NCBI GenBank assembly: GCA_947460275.1
Contig: CANHHZ010000108.1
Location: 1-6,834, forward strand
Direction: 5' to 3'
Length of the DNA stretch: 6,834 nucleotides
Source of the DNA: Sphingobacteriaceae bacterium
GTDB lineage: Bacteria; Bacteroidota; Bacteroidia; Sphingobacteriales; Sphingobacteriaceae
Under the pieces are notes generated by a model. It searched no databases. It was not told where the DNA came from and saw nothing but the letters and a program-made list of their open reading frames with translations. The position numbers and the translations under genes are program-made. Below, in pieces: positions 1 through 5,761 of this stretch (the first letter of the stretch is position 1; the number at the start of each line of letters is the position of its first letter).

Positions 1-605
1 CCACCTGGTCCTTTATAACCACCTAAACTATCAAATATGCCAGTCTCAAAATTTAACGCTTCGACATAGTGAATGTTTTTTTCCGTTGAAGACCAATACC
101 AACTATTTGCGAAACCACCTATTTTATTTTTGTATTGAAATTGTTTATACAATTCATCCTTACTCGGTAATGACCAGTCTGTAAAACCACCTTCATTATA
201 CTGTCGAGCAAGGGTTGCTGCAGGAAAAGGTAATTTTGTTTGTTGAGAAGTTGCTAATATCAAGTTTGTGTTTTGACCACCGCTACCTAAGGCTGTGCCC
301 TTTGCATTGGTTAGATTGAAATTTGTTGTTTGACCAGCTGAATCATATATACCATTTTGCCACATGCAACCAGTTTCTCCAGGATAATACGAAGAATTTG
401 AATTCAATGTTTGGTCAAAAGTTGATGATATAATACCATGCTCTTGTCCTTCAATAAATCCACTTTCTCCTTTTTGATAGATATGTATAATTATTCCTCC
501 TTGGAAATTGTCGCCAATTTGATGATTAGAGATTTGCTTGCAATCTTCCTTTATGCAGCCCGTAAATAAAACCAGGGTTAAAATAAACGATAATATTTTT
601 TTCAT
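1..605 (-). CDS. Lcl/DUF1566-type surface lipoprotein, 3' end cut by window edge
   Basis: This open frame runs from an ATG at 603-605 off the left edge, giving 201 complete codons with no stop, so the gene is partial. Residues 1-17 are a lipoprotein signal peptide (MKK, a hydrophobic stretch, then lipobox FTGC with C17 as the lipidated residue). C17 is followed by I-K-E-D, which fits the C-x-K-(D/E)2 lipoprotein surface-export signal known from Capnocytophaga and relatives, so a surface location is inferred. The mature part shows the Lcl/DUF1566 pattern common in Bacteroidota: IGDNFQGGIIIHI near residues 30-42, then GGFTDWSLPSKDEL at 139-152 and NSWYWSSTE at 167-175. The function of this fold is not established; some members bind extracellular ligands such as collagen or glycosaminoglycans. 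It lies 29 bases downstream of the LamG lipoprotein gene on the same strand, so the two are probably cotranscribed. No Shine-Dalgarno is visible, and the start is supported by the signal peptide. Confidence 0.85.
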   Translation of the reverse strand, partial: MKKILSFILTLVLFTGCIKEDCKQISNHQIGDNFQGGIIIHIYQKGESGFIEGQEHGIISSTFDQTLNSNSSYYPGETGCMWQNGIYDSAGQTTNFNLTNAKGTALGSGGQNTNLILATSQQTKLPFPAATLARQYNEGGFTDWSLPSKDELYKQFQYKNKIGGFANSWYWSSTEKNIHYVEALNFETGIFDSLGGYKGPG

Positions 606-634
606 TATTTAATTGATTATAAATACTTGGTTAA

Positions 635-1654
635 TTAAAGATTAGATAAGTATGTTATTTGTTCTTGAGTTAAAGCACGATTATAAATCCTTACATCATC
701 ATATGAGCCCACCATTGAGTTATTCGCGTTATTTGGGCTTAATCCGCCAATTCTAAAATATCCAATATTGCTCTGTCCAATATTTTGGGTTGGCTTTGTT
801 GATAACAAATTGCCATCAACATAGATTTTAGAACCTCCTTGATCCATACTTACAACACAATGATGCCACTTATTGTCAATTACATTAGCGTCAACTTCAT
901 TAAACGTCTCAGCGCCATTAAATGTGTAAAAACCTATTTTGTTATTTTTAATGTATAGGGTTCTATCCCATGAGCCTCCATGTAAGTTTTGACCGTTATT
1001 AAATCCAATGATATGTGAAAATGTAGTTGCCGTACTAGTTTTGAACCAAACTGAATAAGAAATTGAGTTTGGCGAATTATATGATTTTGATGTCCCAATT
1101 AAGTTTGATCCACTTGAGAAATTGTAAGCTAAATTACTAAAACCATTTCTATCACTTGTTAGCGTTGATCCATTAATAACACCATGGTTTTCATTTCCAG
1201 ATTCATCATTAGCATTACCATTAAATGGAAAATAGGCTATTAGTCCAGTCAATATATCAACATTAGTTGTCCTAAAAGTTATCTCATTGCCATAACTTGT
1301 GCCACTACTATTAGTTGCATAAGCTCTTATAAAATAGGTAGTGTTAATCGTTAAAGATTTAATTTTGCTTGTAAAGCTTCCATTACCTATACCATCAGAA
1401 GTTTTAGTAACTAAAGATATAGTTGGATTTGGGTTAGTACTCCAAACCACCCCTTTAGAAATTATCGCAGAACCACCTTCAGAGTTGATATTTCCACCAG
1501 TAGTAACCTCATTGTTTGTGATATTGCTTATAGTATTGGTGGTTATTGTTGATAATCCTGCAGCTGTAATGTTAACTACACACGTATTCTTTTTGCACGA
1601 TAAAGCAAAAAATGTAATTGTAAATAATAGAATGATTGATAAGTTTTTGTTCAT
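635..1654 (-). CDS. FN3-like plus LamG/concanavalin-type domain lipoprotein
   Basis: This is a 339-residue secreted lipoprotein. Residues 1-20 form a lipoprotein signal peptide ending in lipobox ALSC (C20). Residues about 38-130 are an FN3-like module of the type repeated in many Bacteroidota cell-surface proteins, recognisable by GVVWSTNPNPTI (68-79), a TSDGIGNGSF stretch and TTYFIRAYATNSSGTSYG (105-122). Residues about 137-339 are a LamG/concanavalin A-like jelly roll: LIAYFPFNGNANDESGNENHG at the start, WHHCVVSM and KIYVDGNL (263-283) in the middle, and DDVRIYNRALT (319-329) near the end. Such domains usually bind glycans or proteins. No catalytic motif is seen, so adhesion or ligand capture is more likely than hydrolysis. 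The residues after C20 (K-K-N-T) do not make a good surface-export motif. It is the promoter-proximal gene of the block 1 pair. Sampled lines inside it are near 32% G+C, lower than the right-hand operon. The start at 1654 is chosen because it gives the signal peptide. Confidence 0.88.
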   Translation of the reverse strand: MNKNLSIILLFTITFFALSCKKNTCVVNITAAGLSTITTNTISNITNNEVTTGGNINSEGGSAIISKGVVWSTNPNPTISLVTKTSDGIGNGSFTSKIKSLTINTTYFIRAYATNSSGTSYGNEITFRTTNVDILTGLIAYFPFNGNANDESGNENHGVINGSTLTSDRNGFSNLAYNFSSGSNLIGTSKSYNSPNSISYSVWFKTSTATTFSHIIGFNNGQNLHGGSWDRTLYIKNNKIGFYTFNGAETFNEVDANVIDNKWHHCVVSMDQGGSKIYVDGNLLSTKPTQNIGQSNIGYFRIGGLSPNNANNSMVGSYDDVRIYNRALTQEQITYLSNL

Positions 1655-1731
1655 GTGTTCATGTTTTTAATTTGTAATTAATTTTTTTTCGTAAAAATAG
1701 CTGGATGAACATGCTACATAGATATAAAATC

Positions 1732-1764
1732 ACGTTAATCGCGTTACGAACGCATAAGAACGCA
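1732..1764. promoter_or_regulatory. Cluster of AACGC/GCGTT half-sites, possible operator
   Basis: Four copies of an AACG-type half-site lie within 33 bases: ACGTT at 1732-1736 (AACGT on the minus strand), GCGTT at 1741-1745, AACGC at 1749-1753 and AACGC at 1759-1763. The middle two form an inverted repeat, GCGTT-ACG-AACGC. The last two are direct repeats of GAACGCA exactly 10 bases apart, one helical turn. These CG-containing words stand out in very A+T-rich DNA. An arrangement on one face of the helix in a divergent promoter region suggests a transcription factor binding site, but the factor is unknown and no known operator consensus was recognised. Confidence 0.35.
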
Positions 1765-1780
1765 ATTTTGGAATAGAGCT

Positions 1781-1812
1781 ATTAGTTGTTTTTTTATCTT
1801 GCAACAACTAAT
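1781..1812. repeat. Perfect 10-bp inverted repeat upstream of the propeller gene
   Basis: ATTAGTTGTT (1781-1790) and AACAACTAAT (1803-1812) are exact reverse complements separated by 12 bases, and a run of T follows (1812-1817). It ends 16 bases before the start codon at 1829. As RNA from the plus strand it would form a hairpin followed by U residues, resembling a weak intrinsic terminator or attenuator, although only two of the ten pairs are G-C. As DNA it could be an operator. No plus-strand gene lies upstream inside the window, which makes an ordinary gene-end terminator unlikely. Confidence 0.5.
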
Positions 1813-1828
1813 TTTTTAATCTCTTTGT

Positions 1829-3154
1829 ATGAAATGGAGCGTAATACTATTCTTTTTAATCTTTGCTAAAGCTGCAAATGGCCAGGATGCTTATTTTGAA
1901 TGGGTAAACCCGAAAAATGCATTGCGAGAACGTATTGAGGTAAGTTCTCAAAATCATTTAAAAGAAGTAAAGGCCGGCGTATGGGAAGTTGCCACTCAGC
2001 TTTCCATCAATCCAACTATTTTTAAAGATTTACCACCAAACCTGATCAAATATTTTTACCTAGATAATGGCAAAAATATTTGGTTTACCGTAAATGGTAC
2101 TGGTATGGTGTATCAATTTACCCCCGCTACAAATAGCTTTATGAGGATAGACAATACTTTTTATAAGGGGCATAATTTTTTTGCTTTACAGTTTGTTAGA
2201 CAAAATAAACTGTATAGCCTTGGTGGGCAAGGGTTTTGGGAATACAGCAAAGTGTTGTCTTATTTCGACACTAACCTTAAAGAATGGGAGATGATAAGAA
2301 CTAAAAACCTGGGGCATGAAGTAACCAATAGAGGTTACCATGGTTATGCTGCTAAAAAAGATGTGATTTTTTCTGGTGCATCGAGTGTAGCGCTTCCCAT
2401 AAATGACCTGCAGGAAAAGTTTGATGATCGGTTATTTGTTTATGATTTTAAAAAATCCAATTGGACAGTTTTGGGTCACATTAATGCAAACCTTCCATTT
2501 CAAACAAATTTTGATGTGTATTGGGATGGTGAACATTTTATTCAGTTTGCAAGAGATAAATTATACCTGATAAATCCGATTGCAAATACAGTATACGTAG
2601 TCGATGATCAAACGCAAATGTTTAGTGCACATGAAATGACCAGTAGATACTTTAGTGTAGGGGATACTATTTATCACTATACAGCTAACGGTCAAAGCAT
2701 TTATAAATTTTCGAAAAAAGAAATGCTCAAAAAAGCGAAGTATTTTGGGGCTTTTTATAGCGAAGAAACTCCTTATGCTGCTTTTCTTATCGGGTTTTTA
2801 ATTTTAATCAGTGGTGGAGCTGTAACTTATTTTTTTGCCAAAAGGAAAAAGAAGTTTACAAAAAGTTTTGATGGTATTTTTGAAGATTTGGAATTAAGGT
2901 TAATCAATAGTTTAATTGATTTGGGAGAGCACGATTACCTGACCAACAACGATATCAATGACATTTTAGATTTAAACGATAAAGGCCAAGAAAATCAGCG
3001 AAAAATTAAAATGAATTTGATTAATCAGATCAACAACAAAATTGCTCATAAATTTAACATTGAGGAGGCGGTATGCCGTAAAAACATTCTTGATGATAAG
3101 CGTTTAAAAGCATATTATATGAAACCTGAGGTGATTGTTTTGTTAAAAAAGTAA
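1829..3154 (+). CDS. Membrane-anchored kelch-like propeller protein with a cytoplasmic winged-helix-like tail
   Basis: The 441-residue product has a Sec signal peptide (residues 1-18, likely cleaved after ANG before Q19), which supports the start at 1829. It then has an extracytoplasmic region of roughly 295 residues with kelch/galactose-oxidase-like blade motifs: KLYSLGGQGFWEY, VLSYFDTNLKEWEMI, DRLFVYDFKKSNWTVLG and KLYLINPIANTVYVVDD. One transmembrane helix follows at about 315-337, starting PYAAFLIGFLILISGGAV, and KRKKK just after it puts the C-terminus in the cytoplasm. The tail (about 344-441) contains LTNNDINDILDL (371-382), QRKIKMNLINQINNKI (390-405) and a basic strand-like end with CRKNILDDKRLKAYYM (416-431). 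This pattern recurs at the C-terminus of Bacteroidota membrane proteins and reads like a winged helix; that reading is inference. A transmembrane one-component regulator is the best guess. A structural or scaffold role is the alternative. It is divergent from the lipoprotein pair and convergent with the right-hand operon. Confidence 0.85.
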   Translation: MKWSVILFFLIFAKAANGQDAYFEWVNPKNALRERIEVSSQNHLKEVKAGVWEVATQLSINPTIFKDLPPNLIKYFYLDNGKNIWFTVNGTGMVYQFTPATNSFMRIDNTFYKGHNFFALQFVRQNKLYSLGGQGFWEYSKVLSYFDTNLKEWEMIRTKNLGHEVTNRGYHGYAAKKDVIFSGASSVALPINDLQEKFDDRLFVYDFKKSNWTVLGHINANLPFQTNFDVYWDGEHFIQFARDKLYLINPIANTVYVVDDQTQMFSAHEMTSRYFSVGDTIYHYTANGQSIYKFSKKEMLKKAKYFGAFYSEETPYAAFLIGFLILISGGAVTYFFAKRKKKFTKSFDGIFEDLELRLINSLIDLGEHDYLTNNDINDILDLNDKGQENQRKIKMNLINQINNKIAHKFNIEEAVCRKNILDDKRLKAYYMKPEVIVLLKK

Positions 3155-3310
3155 GGAGTTATTATTTATTTCATCTTCTAATTTTATGCTTACAAACAAA
3201 ATTACTTCGAGGTTAAGGTGTAAACGCTATTAAAAGAAATGGCGAAGAGTTTTGAAGTTATAGAGAAAATGAAAGGTTTGCAGATTGTGATTGATGAAAA
3301 TGTACAGCTG
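3155..3310. other. Convergent intergenic region without a clear terminator
   Basis: These 156 bases separate the 3' ends of the plus-strand propeller gene and the minus-strand methyltransferase gene. A terminator for one or both would be expected, but no stable G+C-containing hairpin followed by a T-run was found on either strand. The only tidy stem nearby, TACAGC (3303-3308) with GCTGTA (3319-3324), straddles the end of the methyltransferase gene and lacks a T-run. Part of the region is open on the plus strand as a 28-codon frame (see the entry at 3239). Confidence 0.5.
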
Positions 3311-3325
3311 CTAATAATGCTGTAA
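3239..3325 (+). CDS. Doubtful 28-codon small ORF or gene remnant
   Basis: An ATG at 3239 opens a 28-codon frame, beginning MAKSFEVIEKMKGLQIV and ending LLIML, closed by TAA at 3323-3325. The ATG follows an A-rich stretch (TTAAAAGAA), as is usual for starts in this DNA. The frame is open upstream only to a TAA at 3221. The peptide would be an amphipathic, mostly helical segment with an ordinary amino-acid composition. It overlaps the last 15 bases of the oppositely oriented methyltransferase gene. It could be a real small protein, the decayed remnant of a longer gene, or chance. No family is recognised. Confidence 0.15.
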   Translation: MAKSFEVIEKMKGLQIVIDENVQLLIML

Positions 3326-4489
3326 TACTTTGGCAGCTATAACAACATAGCCTTGTGTGGTTTGCGTAAATACGAGAAACTGATCGTTACTTGGATTGAT
3401 TTTAAACTTTTTGGCCAAAATATCTGCCCGTTCTGGGAAATTTCTGACGATTACATTGCCAGTTAAATTTTTTTGCTTTTTGAGGTCGCTTAGTTTTAAT
3501 AAATTTTTTATCTCAAAAATTCTCCCTAAAAATTCAGGTTTAAATTGGCAGCTGTAATACAATTGGCTTTGTGGATGAAGTTTGTGTAGCTCGAATTTTT
3601 CTGAAATGTAATTAAATGCACCACTTTTAAGTACGGCAACATCTGGCTCATATAAAAATCCTGTGGGCTCTGTATCGGTAATTGTTGTTTTAGCGCTTAA
3701 GGCCTTAATAGAAAAACTAATTTGCTTTTGTGTTTCGTTGAGTGTAATACACTGAATTTTTATGTCTTCGGTAGGCATTTTATCTAATACCCAAAGTAAT
3801 TCTTTGCATTCGTTTTTCAAACTTACAATGTGTATTTCGCTAACATTTGTAAGTTCGCTCAAACCTGCGCTAATATCTAATAAGGGCGATGTTTTTAAAA
3901 TTATTCGCTCTGCTTTTTGGAGCAACAGTGGTAGGATAGCTGTAACATCTGGAGTGCAATCTTTAAGCTTAAATACTTTTCCACTGTTTTTTCGCCTTGC
4001 GGGATCCATATAAATGGTACCAAAGTTAAGTTCAGTATTTTTTAAAAACTCCACACCATCTGTGGCTAACACTTTCTGATTTTGCGTACCCAAAACCCTG
4101 CTGTTGTGGGTTGTAATTGCTGCAAGTTCGGCATTGATTTCGCAACTAAACACTTGTTTTGCTTTTTGGGCAAAAAAGCAACTGTCTACCCCAAATCCCG
4201 CTGTTAAATCGAGTACTGAGTTGCCTTTTGTCAACAAAGCTTTATAAGCCCCAGTAGTTTCTGATGAACATTGTTCGATAGACAATAGGGCAGGATAATA
4301 AATATTTTCTTGCTTAAACCAAGTAGGAAGTTTTGAAATGCTTTTTTTCTTTGCGGCAATTTGATTGGCAATTTCAGCAGAACTTACGTTTTTAAAGGGA
4401 GATTTGGCCAAAGCAATTTTGTTTACATCAGCATTGATATGCGTATTGATGTATGCTTGAACTTCCCTTATCAAAACATTTTCGTTCAT
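3311..4489 (-). CDS. Class I SAM-dependent methyltransferase, PG_1098/THUMP-like type
   Basis: This 392-residue cytoplasmic protein has a Rossmann methyltransferase core in the middle. Motif I is LDLTAGFGVDS (93-103), the SAM-binding glycine loop. E117 in SCEINAELA is the acidic residue expected to hold the ribose hydroxyls, D144 in ATDGVEF is the next acidic loop, and MDPARR (161-166) is the motif IV DPxR signature. The N-terminal ~85 residues are helical. The C-terminal ~120 residues carry LYEPDVAVLKSGAF (279-292) and GNVIVRNFP (344-352), typical of the ferredoxin-like/THUMP-like tail of the Porphyromonas PG_1098 family. The tail suggests an RNA or nucleoprotein substrate, but the substrate is unknown and the THUMP-like naming does not prove tRNA binding. 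It is the last gene of the operon, starting 6 bases after the aspartate kinase stop, so it is surely cotranscribed. Its length and motifs look intact. Confidence 0.88.
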   Translation of the reverse strand: MNENVLIREVQAYINTHINADVNKIALAKSPFKNVSSAEIANQIAAKKKSISKLPTWFKQENIYYPALLSIEQCSSETTGAYKALLTKGNSVLDLTAGFGVDSCFFAQKAKQVFSCEINAELAAITTHNSRVLGTQNQKVLATDGVEFLKNTELNFGTIYMDPARRKNSGKVFKLKDCTPDVTAILPLLLQKAERIILKTSPLLDISAGLSELTNVSEIHIVSLKNECKELLWVLDKMPTEDIKIQCITLNETQKQISFSIKALSAKTTITDTEPTGFLYEPDVAVLKSGAFNYISEKFELHKLHPQSQLYYSCQFKPEFLGRIFEIKNLLKLSDLKKQKNLTGNVIVRNFPERADILAKKFKINPSNDQFLVFTQTTQGYVVIAAKVLQHY

Positions 4490-4495
4490 TGCTTG

Positions 4496-5758
4496 CTATT
4501 TTTCTTTGATTACCATTTGGCAAGTATATCTGCTTTTTACTTCCAACAAAACTTTTTTATTTACGGTAACTCTATCTATCGTTTGTTGGTTGTAATAGCG
4601 TATCGTAACCAATTCTAAGCCTTTGTTGTATTTTACCTTAAAACCTTCGCTTAAATCTTTAATCAGCTTATCTATTTTTTCTTCGTCACCATCTACACTA
4701 ACAGAAAAGCTAATGGCCGAATTGAGCATGGTGTTTACTTTTACTTTGTTGCGGTGGAATATATTAAAAATATGACTCAAATTTTCTTCCATAATAAATG
4801 AAAAATCCTTAGGAAAAATAGAAATCAACACCTGATTTACTTTGAATATAAACGAGGGGACAGGCAATGGCGAAGTAATGTCGGTAATTGTTGTTCCTGG
4901 TTCGTTGGGATGCATAAACGAGCGCACATATAAAGGAATGCCCTTGTTTTGTATGGGTTTTATGGTTTTTGGATGAATTACCGTAGCGCCATAATAAGTA
5001 AGTTCAATGGCGTCGTGGTACGACAATTGGTCAATTTTTTCGGTTTCATCAAACCATTTTGGATCTGCGTTCAACACCCCTGGTACATCTTTCCAAATGG
5101 TAAGCGACTCGGCATTTAAGCAGGCGCAAAAAATAGCAGCCGAATAATCAGAGCCTTCTCTGCCTAAAGTACTGGTAAAATTTTCGCTAGTTGCGCCAAT
5201 AAAGCCTTGTGAAACTACCATTTGCTTGTTTAAAAGCGGAAGCAGCTGTTTTTGTATTTCTTGTTCCGTTTTATCCCAAATTACATTGGCCTCTCGGTAA
5301 TTGTTGTCCGTTTTAATGTAGTTTCTTGCATCGGTCCATAGGGTGGAAATACCAATCTTGTTCAAGTATGCAGCTACTATTTTAGTTGATAGTAATTCTC
5401 CAATAGAAACAATTTGATCGTAGATATAATCGGGTGCGTCGTTTGCTTCTTCTTCTAAAAGCCATTCAATCTCTACAAAAGTGTTGGCAATGTCGTTATA
5501 AATGGGATGATTTTCATCCTCAAATAAATCGTGGATAATTTGAAAATGAAAAGCCTTAGCTTCTTCTAAAATTGCGAGTGCTCTTGTATCGTTTTTAAGA
5601 TAAGCCGAATGAAGTTCTTCCAATTTGTTGGTGGTTTTGCCCATTGCCGAAACGACGATAAGCAAATTGTTGGAAGGATAATTTTTAACGATTTCAGCTA
5701 AGTTTTTAACGCCATCAGCATCTTTTACTGAAGCTCCGCCGAATTTGAATACTTGCAT
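4496..5758 (-). CDS. lysC: Aspartate kinase (monofunctional)
   Basis: It phosphorylates L-aspartate with ATP to 4-phospho-L-aspartate, the first step towards lysine/diaminopimelate, threonine and methionine. The 420-residue protein has the amino-acid kinase domain at about 1-290: KFGGASV (5-11), IVVSAMGKTTNKL (34-46), WTDARNYIKTD (141-151), TLGREGSDYSAA (197-208), WKDVPGVLNADP (222-233) and YYGATVIHPKTIKP (255-268). A C-terminal ACT region (about 305-420) follows. There is no homoserine dehydrogenase domain, so it is not a ThrA fusion. In the ACT effector segment, the E. coli LysC stretch VDLITTSEVSVALTLD aligns by eye with VNTMLNSAISFSVSVD (341-356), so the usual Thr-Ser-Glu is Asn-Ser-Ala and allosteric control may differ. 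The start ATG directly abuts the TAA of the upstream lipoprotein gene, which suggests translational coupling. The family call is certain; the lysC symbol is chosen by type rather than by shown lysine control. Confidence 0.93.
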   Translation of the reverse strand: MQVFKFGGASVKDADGVKNLAEIVKNYPSNNLLIVVSAMGKTTNKLEELHSAYLKNDTRALAILEEAKAFHFQIIHDLFEDENHPIYNDIANTFVEIEWLLEEEANDAPDYIYDQIVSIGELLSTKIVAAYLNKIGISTLWTDARNYIKTDNNYREANVIWDKTEQEIQKQLLPLLNKQMVVSQGFIGATSENFTSTLGREGSDYSAAIFCACLNAESLTIWKDVPGVLNADPKWFDETEKIDQLSYHDAIELTYYGATVIHPKTIKPIQNKGIPLYVRSFMHPNEPGTTITDITSPLPVPSFIFKVNQVLISIFPKDFSFIMEENLSHIFNIFHRNKVKVNTMLNSAISFSVSVDGDEEKIDKLIKDLSEGFKVKYNKGLELVTIRYYNQQTIDRVTVNKKVLLEVKSRYTCQMVIKEK

Positions 5759-5761
5759 TTA
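5756..5761 (-). promoter_or_regulatory. Zero-gap stop/start junction (TAAATG)
   Basis: On the minus strand the lipoprotein stop TAA (5761-5759) is followed immediately by the aspartate kinase ATG (5758-5756). No spacer remains, so any ribosome-binding sequence for the kinase would lie inside the lipoprotein reading frame. Terminating ribosomes could restart here, coupling translation of the kinase to that of the lipoprotein. The arrangement is directly visible; the coupling is inferred. Confidence 0.6.

Larger units (their letters stand above)
1655..1828. promoter_or_regulatory. Divergent intergenic region carrying both promoters
   Basis: This 174-base spacer separates two divergently transcribed genes and must hold promoters for both unless transcription enters from outside. 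On the minus strand, TATTTTTA (1692-1699) matches the Bacteroidota -7 element TAnnTTTG at all but the last base and would give a leader of about 30 bases before the lipoprotein start, but no TTG -33 element sits at the expected distance. On the plus strand, TTTTG at 1766-1770 could be a -33 element, and TATCTTG at 1795-1801 is a poor, slightly misplaced -7 candidate. The region also contains an AACGC half-site cluster and a 10-bp inverted repeat, listed separately. The promoter assignments are guesses. Confidence 0.45.

Noticed and set aside
1..1654. Polysaccharide utilisation locus
   Set aside because: No SusC-like TonB receptor, SusD-like lipoprotein or glycoside hydrolase motif is present in the visible genes.
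1341..1670. Plus-strand open frame of 109 codons opposite the LamG lipoprotein gene
   Set aside because: It lies almost wholly antisense to a gene with clear domains and a signal peptide, and its translation is a low-complexity run of Leu, Val and Ile typical of the complement of Asn/Thr-rich coding DNA.
1829..3154. Hybrid two-component sensor reading of the propeller protein
   Set aside because: There is no histidine kinase, receiver or AraC-type domain. The cytoplasmic part is only about 100 residues.
3303..3324. Six-base stem TACAGC/GCTGTA as a terminator
   Set aside because: The stem is short, has a 10-base loop, lies across the end of the methyltransferase coding sequence and lacks a T-run on either side.
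3762..4013. Plus-strand open frame of 83 codons inside the methyltransferase gene
   Set aside because: It is fully antisense to a gene with intact SAM-binding motifs, and no family is recognisable.
4361..4618. Plus-strand open frame of 85 codons spanning the kinase/methyltransferase junction
   Set aside because: It is antisense to the ends of two well-supported genes, is Phe/Tyr-rich, and has no recognisable motif.
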